Positions 1 through 5,842 of a DNA stretch of 7,002 nucleotides are shown here, in pieces. Both the position numbers and the translations under genes were made by a program. The stretch's first letter is position 1; every line of letters begins with the position of its first letter. Below the pieces are notes generated by a model. The model worked only from the letters and a program-made list of their open reading frames with translations, was not told the DNA's origin and searched no databases. Source of the stretch: Chitinophagaceae bacterium (GTDB lineage Bacteria; Bacteroidota; Bacteroidia; Chitinophagales; Chitinophagaceae); assembly GCA_021323155.1 (NCBI GenBank), contig JAJTCI010000125.1, positions 1 to 7,002 of the forward strand. Reading direction: 5' to 3'.

Positions 1-117
1 ACCTTCTTTGTACTCGTTGGCAAAGATCATCATGATGCCCACTATCACAAGGATGATATACACCCAGATCAGGCTCCAGTCGAACCCCTTTGAGATCGTG
101 TTATAGTTCCTGCTCAT
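1..117 (-). CDS. rodA: RodA, SEDS-family peptidoglycan glycosyltransferase (first 39 codons only)
   Basis: RodA is an integral membrane SEDS protein that polymerises lipid II into glycan strands and works as a pair with PBP2 in the elongasome. Only the N-terminus is visible: it starts MSRNYNTISKGFDWSLIWVY at the ATG at 117-115 and runs off the left edge of the window. A short charged cytoplasmic lead (about residues 1-13) is followed by one strongly hydrophobic stretch (about 14-33), as expected for the first membrane span of RodA/FtsW. Identification rests mainly on position: it begins 4 nt after the mrdA stop, the usual mrdA-rodA order, and the visible residues fit Bacteroidota RodA. The close spacing implies co-transcription and probably coupled translation with mrdA. 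No catalytic residues lie inside the window, so an FtsW-like paralogue cannot be formally excluded. Confidence 0.85.
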   Translation of the reverse strand, partial: MSRNYNTISKGFDWSLIWVYIILVIVGIMMIFANEYKEG

Positions 118-121
118 GCGG

Positions 122-2203
122 TTAGTCTCGTTTTAGCCTGGTCTCGTCTGGTTTGATCATCGGTTGCTGGTTGCGGTTCGCTGAATCCAGCGGGTCTTTC
201 CTGTTCGGCTCTGCTTCAGGGTCGTAAGTGGTCTTCTTCTCGATCCGCGGCAGGTTTTGCTGTTCGTTCTCATCCACCTGTCTTTCCCTTGCCTGCCTTA
301 GTGAATCCCGGGTACGGTACCAGCGTTTAATAGCATCGGGTATCAGGTCGGCCTTGCTCACTCTTTCCAGTTCCGCCAGCCTGTCTGTTGCGATCGTATC
401 GTGCAGGTATTTTTCCATCATCAGCGAGGCGATAGGGCCGGCCCAGGTGGCGCCGTAACCGGAGTTCTCAACCACTACCGCCACCGCGATCTTCGGATCT
501 TCCATCGGCGCGAAGGCCACGAACAGCGAGTGGTTCTTTTGTTTTACTGTCTTGCCATTGATGACGGTGTAGTTTTCCGCCGTACCGGTCTTGGCGCAAA
601 CGTTCACGCCGGGAAACTTGGCGCGCGTTGCCGTACCATAGATGGTTACATCGTGCATCCCCAGGATCACGGCGTCATATAAAGTGTCGTGTATCTTCAG
701 CGGCACGTGTTTCTGGCGGTACTTCGCGAGAAACGCGGTGTCACCGACCCCTTCGTTCTCTACGCTGTCAACAAAGTGCGGCACGTAGTAATAGCCTTTA
801 TTGGCGATAATGCACATCGAGTTGGCCAGTTGCAACGGCGTGGCCAGCATACGGTCCTGCCCGATGCCCAGCGTGAGGATATTGCAACTGTTCCATTTCG
901 CGAAGCCGCCAAAGTCTTTATTATACCGTGAAGTATCAGGAATATTACCCTTGTCTTCACTGGGCAGATCCACCTTCAACCGTACACCCAGACCAAACGC
1001 GTTCATGTATTCTTTCCACTTCAGGTATCCTGCCTGTGCATTGGGATAGGCTTTGTTGTCCACCGCTTCGCGGAATACATGCGTGTAATATGCGTTGCAG
1101 GAGTTGGCGATCGATAGCCTGAGGTTAGCGGCGTGGCCACCGCCGGCGTGGGTGCAGCGTACGGGCCTTCCGCATGAGTAGTAAGCGCCACCACAAGGGT
1201 AACCCGTGCGCGGCGTGATCAATCCTTCATCCAATGCCACCAGCGCGCCCAGTGGTTTGAATGTAGAACCGGGAGGATACTGTCCTTTGATGGCCCTGTT
1301 AAGAAGTGGTTTGGCGGTGTCAAGGAACATACGGCTGAAATTCTTCCTTCGCTCCGGTCCTGTCAACAGGTTGGGATCGTAACCGGGAGCGGAAGCCATT
1401 GCCAGGATGCCACCTGTGCGCGGGTTGATGGCCACCGCGCTGCCGAATTTTCCATTGAGTAATTTCTCCGCCAGCTCCTGCAGCTCGATGTCGATGCTGC
1501 TGTAAAGATTGCGTCCCGCGATCGCCGCGGTATCGAACGCGCCATCTTCATACGAACCCTGAATACGGTTCTTGTTGTCTTTAATGAGGTATTTGATACC
1601 GCGTTGTCCCATCAGTATCGGCTCGTATGTTTTTTCCAGCCCGGCGCGACCGGCATAGTCGCCCATCTGGTAAAAAAAGTTTGACTGCTTAATGATCGTT
1701 GAATCCACTTCGCCTACATAACCCAGGATGTGCGCGGCGGCTTTGAAGGGGTAGGAGCGGATGGGTCGTTCCGTAAGGTCGAAACCGGAGAAGCGATACA
1801 TATTCTCTTCCAGCTGCGCCTGCAGTTGCGGGCTCACGAGTCCTTCAAATACCGACGGCCGGTATCTTCCATTCTTCAATATGGCGGTGACCAGTCGCTT
1901 GCGAAACTCCGCGGTATCGATGCCTACGATCTGGCAAAGCATCGCGGTGTCAAGGTTCTTTACCTGGAAAGGTGTGACAGTGAGGTCGAACATCGCCACG
2001 TTATCGAGTATCGCTTTTCCCTTGCGGTCGTAGATGATCCCCCTGCTGGGATAGACAACTTTCTTGTATACGGCGTTGTTGAATGCCATCGATTCAAAGT
2101 CACCAAACAACTGGAGATTCACCAGCTGGCCGATGATGAGAACGAATACCGCGATAAATATCAGCTGGATGATCCTGCTCCTGCTTTGATTGTAAGCCCG
2201 CAT
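122..2203 (-). CDS. mrdA: Penicillin-binding protein 2, elongasome DD-transpeptidase
   Basis: This is the class B PBP that cross-links glycan strands made by RodA during side-wall elongation; it is anchored in the inner membrane and acts in the periplasm. From the start I chose it has 693 residues. In order there are a membrane anchor (about 11-33), a pedestal/dimerisation region with RGIIYDRKG (54-62), and the transpeptidase domain with active-site S313-T-F-K316, S368-C-N370 and K538-T-G-T541. A cluster C337, C344, C350, H352, H357 and C369 lies between the first two motifs. After the catalytic domain there is a tail of roughly 90 residues, polar and rich in Glu, Arg, Gln and Asn, probably flexible. 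The frame is open 16 codons further, to an ATG at 2251. I prefer 2203 (MRAYNQSRSR) because related proteins begin at this polar segment just before the anchor, and the upstream ATG lies inside a perfect hairpin. The stop is TAA at 124-122. Confidence 0.95.
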   Translation of the reverse strand: MRAYNQSRSRIIQLIFIAVFVLIIGQLVNLQLFGDFESMAFNNAVYKKVVYPSRGIIYDRKGKAILDNVAMFDLTVTPFQVKNLDTAMLCQIVGIDTAEFRKRLVTAILKNGRYRPSVFEGLVSPQLQAQLEENMYRFSGFDLTERPIRSYPFKAAAHILGYVGEVDSTIIKQSNFFYQMGDYAGRAGLEKTYEPILMGQRGIKYLIKDNKNRIQGSYEDGAFDTAAIAGRNLYSSIDIELQELAEKLLNGKFGSAVAINPRTGGILAMASAPGYDPNLLTGPERRKNFSRMFLDTAKPLLNRAIKGQYPPGSTFKPLGALVALDEGLITPRTGYPCGGAYYSCGRPVRCTHAGGGHAANLRLSIANSCNAYYTHVFREAVDNKAYPNAQAGYLKWKEYMNAFGLGVRLKVDLPSEDKGNIPDTSRYNKDFGGFAKWNSCNILTLGIGQDRMLATPLQLANSMCIIANKGYYYVPHFVDSVENEGVGDTAFLAKYRQKHVPLKIHDTLYDAVILGMHDVTIYGTATRAKFPGVNVCAKTGTAENYTVINGKTVKQKNHSLFVAFAPMEDPKIAVAVVVENSGYGATWAGPIASLMMEKYLHDTIATDRLAELERVSKADLIPDAIKRWYRTRDSLRQARERQVDENEQQNLPRIEKKTTYDPEAEPNRKDPLDSANRNQQPMIKPDETRLKRD

Positions 2204-2236
2204 AGTTGAGTTGAAAATAGAAGTATACACAAAATT

Positions 2237-2252
2237 GATGCTTGGAAGCATC
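2237..2252 (-). promoter_or_regulatory. Small perfect hairpin upstream of mrdA
   Basis: On the transcribed strand GATGCT and AGCATC flank a four-base TCCA loop (a seventh T-A pair is possible with a two-base loop), followed by AATTTTG. It lies about 34 nt before the mrdA start I prefer and includes the alternative ATG at 2251. A short stem followed by a few Ts could act as a weak attenuator or protect the mRNA 5' end after processing, and it could also be an operator. The T-run is short, so I do not call it a terminator. The symmetry is seen directly; the role is inference. Confidence 0.35.
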
Positions 2253-2290
2253 GCTTGTGTCAGGGAGGAAATAAAAATTTATTAAACCGG

Positions 2291-2375
2291 TACAGGTTGC
2301 AGGTTACAGGTGTCAGGTTACAGGGCTCCGGTGCAACCTGCAACTTGCAACCTGCAACTTGCAACCTGCTACCTA
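2291..2375. repeat. Inverted array of heptamer repeats between fkbM and mrdA
   Basis: The left arm is a run of 7-nt units on the plus strand: CAGGTTG (2293), CAGGTTA (2300), CAGGTGT (2307), CAGGTTA (2314) and a decayed CAGGGCT (2321). After a 6-nt middle the right arm gives the reverse-complement unit: CAACCTG (2334), CAACTTG (2341), CAACCTG (2348), CAACTTG (2355), CAACCTG (2362), then CTACCTA (2369). The right arm is also a 14-nt repeat of 2.7 copies. The arms pair as one long hairpin: 2291-2322 against 2332-2363 gives 25 Watson-Crick pairs out of 32, with a perfect 10-bp run (2296-2305 with 2349-2358). The last unit contains the TAG stop of the methyltransferase gene. It is non-coding. Function is unknown; mRNA 3'-end protection, differential expression inside the operon, or a neutral intergenic repeat are all possible. 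Confidence 0.9.
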
Positions 2376-3149
2376 GAACGTGGCGTGGAAGTCGAACCAG
2401 CTTGCGCCGCTCAGCGGATACTTTTTGTCGTATTGGTAAAAGGCACGGTATAATTCTCTCACGGTTTCGGGTGCCAGCCAATCCCCGGCGGTATCCTCTC
2501 CGAAAGGGCCGGAAGAGCCATAAAGGTGTTTGAAGGGTATGAATTTCTGGAGCCGCAGTTTGAGGCCGTTCTTAATGATCTCGTAACGGGGGAACAACGG
2601 GCTGCGTTCCTGTTGCAGGTTGATGGGTTTGAAATCGTTGGCCTGGTTCAGCAGTTTGAACTTGGTATAGCCTTTATCCACAAGGATATCCAGCCATTCC
2701 AGGTGCACGGCTTCGCAGGAAACATACCTCGGTTTCTCACCCGATCCAGGGATATCCCGCAGGCAATAATGGTCAAAACCTTCAATGTCAACCTTCAGGT
2801 AGTGCGGGATGCCGTATCGTTCGAACAGCGAAAGCGTGGTGACACAGGGAATGTCGATCACATGGTATTCCGTGTTGTCGCGCGTACCGGTGGCCTTATC
2901 GAATGAACTCCACTCGCTCAGCCGGTGGTTCACATAGAATGGCAGGATGCCTTCGTGATCGGCGATCCCTGCGTTGACGATCGTGAGCCGGCCGGCATCG
3001 ATCGCCGGCTTAAATCTTTGCCCGTTCTCTTTTGCCAGTAAAGGATTGGCTTCCACGGCAAGGACTTTGAATCCCTTCCTCAGGTAATAGCGGGTGTCTT
3101 CCCCCTTATGCATTCCGATATCGAAGATCCAGTCGTTGGCCGTTCTCAT
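2373..3149 (-). CDS. FkbM-family SAM-dependent methyltransferase
   Basis: This is a 258-residue, probably cytosolic Rossmann-type methyltransferase of the FkbM family, whose members O-methylate sugars or other hydroxyl groups in polysaccharides and secondary metabolites. Residues 8-19 (IFDIGMHKGEDT) form the glycine-rich SAM loop and V32-E33-A34-N35-P36 ends strand 2 with the acidic residue that should hold the SAM ribose. L118-K-V-D-I-E-G124 is the conserved FkbM core motif after T105-L106-S-L-F. The C-terminus has SGPFGEDTAGDW (213-224). There is no signal peptide or membrane span. The ATG at 3149 lies 5 nt after the mreD stop, so it should be transcribed with mreBCD. This gene is not part of the usual mreBCD-mrdA-rodA set. 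The substrate is unknown; a cell-envelope glycan is a guess from context alone. Confidence 0.85.
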   Translation of the reverse strand: MRTANDWIFDIGMHKGEDTRYYLRKGFKVLAVEANPLLAKENGQRFKPAIDAGRLTIVNAGIADHEGILPFYVNHRLSEWSSFDKATGTRDNTEYHVIDIPCVTTLSLFERYGIPHYLKVDIEGFDHYCLRDIPGSGEKPRYVSCEAVHLEWLDILVDKGYTKFKLLNQANDFKPINLQQERSPLFPRYEIIKNGLKLRLQKFIPFKHLYGSSGPFGEDTAGDWLAPETVRELYRAFYQYDKKYPLSGASWFDFHATF

Positions 3150-3154
3150 GAGTG

Positions 3155-3688
3155 TTAAGCGATGTTGGTCCTGAAACGCGCTTTGCGGTAGAAAAGCATT
3201 TCAGTCAGGAAGATGAGCATTATGCTGATGGCGGTGGTGCCGGTAACCTTGCCAAGGAAGTAAAGAAAATTTCCGAATTGCAGCCACTCCAGTAATACCA
3301 GGTAGGCGTGGTGCATGAAGGTGAGGATCAGCACGTACACAAAATAGGGTGCCCATCCCATACTCTTGAGACTGGGTTCTACATAACTGAGCTCCGTTGT
3401 TTCCTGTGGTAACAAAAGATTCAGGAGGAAAGGGCGCAGGTAGGCGATCAGCAGGCAGGGCGCCGCGTGCAACCCCGGTGTATTCGTGAACAGGTCCATG
3501 CACAGGCCAAATAACACCGCGATCACCATCAGCGCCGTCCGCGAGATGTTGAAGGGCAGCCAGAGTATGAACAGGAAATATAGATAAGGAACGATGAACT
3601 GGTGCAGGGGCGGGATCTTGTTGAGCACAAAAGCCTGCAGCAGCAGGAACAGGAAAAAGCGCACGATATTTTTTACAAGGCCTGTCAT
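3155..3688 (-). CDS. mreD: MreD, rod-shape-determining membrane protein
   Basis: MreD is a small polytopic inner-membrane component of the elongasome that interacts with MreC and helps set the activity of the RodA-PBP2 pair. The 177 residues are very hydrophobic, with about six likely membrane spans (near 7-23, 30-46, 51-66, 73-93, 112-133 and 140-165) and a basic C-terminal end. G61-L-C-M-D65 followed by G72 fits the conserved region of MreD in span 3, where an Asp is followed by a Gly about seven residues on. Length is normal for the family. The ATG at 3688-3686 shares one base with the mreC TAA stop (TAATG), a classic translational-coupling junction. MreD proteins diverge fast, so the call leans on topology, this motif and position right after mreC; the combination is strong. 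Confidence 0.93.
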   Translation of the reverse strand: MTGLVKNIVRFFLFLLLQAFVLNKIPPLHQFIVPYLYFLFILWLPFNISRTALMVIAVLFGLCMDLFTNTPGLHAAPCLLIAYLRPFLLNLLLPQETTELSYVEPSLKSMGWAPYFVYVLILTFMHHAYLVLLEWLQFGNFLYFLGKVTGTTAISIMLIFLTEMLFYRKARFRTNIA

Positions 3689-4554
3689 TAATTTATTTTT
3701 TTCAGGTCTTCATCTATCTTCCCTTCCAGGTCTTTCTGTTCGGCGTAAAGCAGGTTCGCTACCAGGTATACGTGTTGTATCGCCGAGAAATTAGTCGCCG
3801 GGCGGATACGCAACGTATGAAAATTGCTGGCCGGGTCGGATTCGATCTTCGATACCGTTCCTACCATCAGGCCATACGGGTAAACGGAAGAATACTGGCT
3901 GGTGAGTACGGTATCGCCGATCAGGACCTTCGAGCTTTTGGGTATGTTCTTGAGCGTGAGCACCAGCGGGTCTTTTCCATCCCACTCCAGGCTGCCGGTG
4001 TTCTTGTCTTTTTTCAGCATACAGCTGGGCTTGCTGTTGCGGTGCAGCAGGCTCATCACCACGCTGTAATTTTTGCTGGTGTTCACCACAACGCCTACGA
4101 TCGTATTACCCGGAGCCACTACCGCCATGCCTTTGGTCACATCCTGACCATCGCCACGTTCAAGCGTGATATAATTGTTCTGCAGCGTGATGGAGTTGTT
4201 GATCACTTTAGCGGGGAGCCAGGTGAACTTGCGCATCCGTTGCGTAGTGTCTTTCACCAGGCTGTCGAGGTAGAAGATCGTTGATGTGTCCGGCCCGCTG
4301 AAGTTAGAGGCGAGCATATTGCGGAAAGCGTTGTTCTCCTCGGCAAGTCGTTTATTCTCGGCCTTCAACCGAAAATAGCCATCCACGGTGGCGTATTGTT
4401 TGTCCAGGAAACCCGTTGCTTCCATCGATACACCCGAAAAATAAGCTTCGTGTGTTTTGTTATACCGCACCAGGATGGCGATACATATACCCTGCAGCAC
4501 AAGGAAGATGAGAAAGTTGAGATAACGGCGTATGAATAAGAAAATATTTCTCAA
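3688..4554 (-). CDS. mreC: MreC, elongasome scaffold protein (TTG start)
   Basis: MreC is a bitopic inner-membrane protein whose periplasmic part binds and activates PBP2, linking it to MreB filaments and MreD. The 288 residues contain a short cytoplasmic N-terminus, one membrane span (about 11-29), a coiled-coil-like stretch (about 57-82, with LKAENKRLAEENNAF), then the MreC beta domains. The latter include TWLPAKVI (111-118), GNTIVGVVV (149-157), GDTVLTSQYSSVYPYGLMVG (213-232) and a closing segment ending in HVYLV (261-265). A charged tail follows. The start is TTG at 4554-4552: the frame has a stop five codons upstream with no ATG or GTG between, and the first internal Met (44) would remove the membrane anchor. 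The leader of this start is formed by the end of the heptamer array behind mreB, so the array could affect MreC levels. Confidence 0.95.
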   Translation of the reverse strand: MRNIFLFIRRYLNFLIFLVLQGICIAILVRYNKTHEAYFSGVSMEATGFLDKQYATVDGYFRLKAENKRLAEENNAFRNMLASNFSGPDTSTIFYLDSLVKDTTQRMRKFTWLPAKVINNSITLQNNYITLERGDGQDVTKGMAVVAPGNTIVGVVVNTSKNYSVVMSLLHRNSKPSCMLKKDKNTGSLEWDGKDPLVLTLKNIPKSSKVLIGDTVLTSQYSSVYPYGLMVGTVSKIESDPASNFHTLRIRPATNFSAIQHVYLVANLLYAEQKDLEGKIDEDLKKIN

Positions 4555-4561
4555 TTGCTGA

Positions 4562-4621
4562 AAGCTTTAAGCTATAAGCTGCAAGCGGGCCTGGTGCTTG
4601 AAACCTGCAGCTTGCCGCTAA
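4562..4621. repeat. Inverted array of heptamer repeats between mreB and mreC
   Basis: The 68-nt mreB-mreC gap is almost filled by 7-nt units. The left arm gives AAGCTTT (4562), AAGCTAT (4569), AAGCTGC (4576) and AAGCGGG (4583). The right arm gives GTGCTTG (4594), AAACCTG (4601), CAGCTTG (4608) and a decayed CCGCTAA (4615), that is, the inverted unit. In one register 4582-4586 pairs with 4596-4600 and 4569-4573 with 4609-4613; a register shifted by one unit pairs 4576-4583 with 4606-4613 (8 bp). The array begins 1 nt after the mreB stop in transcription order and ends 7 nt before the mreC start. It has the same layout as the array at 2291-2375 but a different unit sequence. It is non-coding; its role is unknown. 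Confidence 0.8.
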
Positions 4622-4622
4622 A

Positions 4623-5648
4623 TTACCTCATTATGAAGGGAAACTTACTGTAATTCTTCAAAGCGATACCGGTACCGCGCACCACGCTCTTCAGCGGGTC
4701 GTCGGCTACGTGAACGGGCAGCTTGATCTTCTGGCCAAGGCGTTTGTCCAGGCCGCGCAGCAAGGCACCGCCACCGGTGATATACAATCCCCTGCGGTAG
4801 ATATCGGCGGCCAGTTCCGGCGGAGTGGTCTCCAGCGCTTTGAGAATGGCTTCTTCTATTTTGAATATGCTCTTGTCGAGTGCTTCCGCGATCTCCTGGT
4901 AACTCACCATGATCTGTTTCGGGATACCCGTAACCAGGTCACGACCATTCACCGGAATATCATCAGGAGGATTGTCCAGGTCTTTCATCGCCGCGCCGAT
5001 CTGTATCTTGATCTGCTCCGCGGTCCTTTCACCGATCAATAAGCTATGGTAACGGCGCAGTGCTTCCATGATGTCAGCAGTGAATTCATCACCGGCGATC
5101 CTGATCGACTGGTCGCAGACGATTCCCGCCAGCGCGATCACCGTGATACCGGTAGTACCACCACCGATGTCGATGATCATGTTACCCACCGGTTCTTCCA
5201 CGTCGATACCGATACCCAGCGCCGCGGCCATGGGTTCGTGCAGGAGGTAAACTTCTTTCGCGCCCGCTTGTTCCGCGCTGTCGCGCACCGCTCTTTTCTC
5301 TACCTCGGTGATAGAAGAAGGGATACATATCATCATTCTCCAGCTGGGAGGGAAAAGTGGTTTCTTGGGATAGATCATTTTGATCATCTCGCGGATCATC
5401 AGTTCCGCCGCGTTGAAGTCGGCGATCACGCCATCCTTCAGCGGCCGCACGGTGCGGATGCTCTCGTGCGTTTTTTCGTGCATCATCAACGCACGCTTGC
5501 CTACGGCGATCACGTGTTTGGGATTATTCCGGTCCAGCGCCACGATCGAGGGTTCGTTCACCACGATCTCTTCGTTATGTATGATGAGGGTGTTAGCGGT
5601 ACCCAGGTCTATCGCAATATCTTGTGTAAACCAGTTAAATAGTCCCAT
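4623..5648 (-). CDS. mreB: MreB, actin-like cell-shape protein
   Basis: MreB is a bacterial actin that forms membrane-bound ATP-dependent filaments and directs the elongasome around the cell. The 341 residues match the normal length. The N-terminus MGLFNWF is hydrophobic and suits membrane attachment. Nucleotide-pocket motifs are in place: phosphate loop 1 at D14-L-G-T-A-N-T20, phosphate loop 2 at D160-I-G-G-G-T-T166, the LLHEPMAAALG helix (135-145) with E138 as the likely catalytic acid, and TGGGALLRGLD (291-301) for the adenosine side. The ATG at 5648 is preceded by an A-rich leader with no Shine-Dalgarno sequence, as is normal in Bacteroidota. It is the first gene of the mreBCD part, and a promoter candidate lies 36-66 nt upstream. 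Nothing looks truncated or altered. Confidence 0.98.
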   Translation of the reverse strand: MGLFNWFTQDIAIDLGTANTLIIHNEEIVVNEPSIVALDRNNPKHVIAVGKRALMMHEKTHESIRTVRPLKDGVIADFNAAELMIREMIKMIYPKKPLFPPSWRMMICIPSSITEVEKRAVRDSAEQAGAKEVYLLHEPMAAALGIGIDVEEPVGNMIIDIGGGTTGITVIALAGIVCDQSIRIAGDEFTADIMEALRRYHSLLIGERTAEQIKIQIGAAMKDLDNPPDDIPVNGRDLVTGIPKQIMVSYQEIAEALDKSIFKIEEAILKALETTPPELAADIYRRGLYITGGGALLRGLDKRLGQKIKLPVHVADDPLKSVVRGTGIALKNYSKFPFIMR

Positions 5649-5683
5649 TTTTTCAAATAAATTCTAGGTGTTTACAATGCCTG

Positions 5684-5714
5684 CAAAGTGAAAGAATAAA
5701 GTTGAATCCACAAA
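5684..5714 (-). promoter_or_regulatory. Bacteroidota-type promoter candidate for mreB
   Basis: Reading the minus strand, TTTG (5714-5711) is followed after exactly 19 nt by TCACTTTG (5691-5684). The established Bacteroidota consensus is TTTG (or TTG) near -33 and TAnnTTTG near -7, with about 17-23 nt between. The -7 element differs from consensus only at its second base (C for A). Transcription would begin near 5677, leaving a leader of roughly 25-30 nt before the mreB ATG. This is the best match I found in the 192-nt purD-mreB gap. Short motifs of this kind can occur by chance in AT-rich leaders. Confidence 0.5.
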
Positions 5715-5779
5715 GTGCAATTAATTGATTTTTCGGGGTTGAGTAAAACCGGAGGTTTGTTGGCACCGGCCGTGGAAAC

Positions 5780-5842
5780 GTGAATGGTGAAATGGGCAAT
5801 GATGACTCGCGATTCCCTTCTTCCCTTGACACCTGTTCCCCT
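5780..5842. repeat. Possible degenerate inverted heptamer array behind purD
   Basis: The purD-mreB gap (5649-5840) carries no gene. Its purD-proximal third has a weak version of the pattern seen in the other gaps. The left arm shows GTGAATG (5780), GTGAAAT (5787), GGGCAAT (5794) and GATGACT (5801) in 7-nt steps, then a CGCG dyad centre (5808-5811) and a pyrimidine-rich right arm reaching the purD stop. Folding about that centre gives 16 Watson-Crick pairs of 30, more than the 7-8 expected by chance but with no long perfect run. It ends in the purD stop codon, matching the placement of the other two arrays. Without those two I would not have called it. Confidence 0.35.

Noticed and set aside
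1730..2209. Plus-strand open frame of 159 codons opposite the N-terminal half of mrdA
   Set aside because: Antisense shadow with no domain; the minus-strand frame carries the full PBP2 motif set.
2228..2239. Promoter for mrdA around CAATTTTG on the minus strand
   Set aside because: The -7-like box is imperfect and there is no TTG about 19 nt upstream.
2204..2251. Sixteen-codon N-terminal extension of PBP2 from the ATG at 2251
   Set aside because: The extension is not typical of the family, its ATG lies in a hairpin, and the internal ATG at 2203 gives the usual N-terminus. It is not ruled out.
2291..2375. CRISPR array
   Set aside because: Units are 7 nt with no spacers and are in opposed arms; not a CRISPR layout, and there are no cas genes.
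2526..2906. Plus-strand open frame of 126 codons opposite the methyltransferase gene
   Set aside because: Antisense shadow; the minus strand encodes a coherent FkbM protein with SAM motifs.
3772..4284. Plus-strand open frame of 170 codons opposite mreC
   Set aside because: Antisense shadow; mreC domains are continuous on the other strand.
5046..5642. Plus-strand open frame of 198 codons opposite mreB
   Set aside because: The product is rich in His, Arg, Asp and Val as expected for an antisense shadow, has no recognisable domain, and lies wholly inside a clear mreB gene.
5746..5758. Intrinsic terminator for purD (AAACC-TCC-GGTTT on the minus strand)
   Set aside because: Only a 5-bp, A/T-rich stem with four Ts after it; too weak to call.
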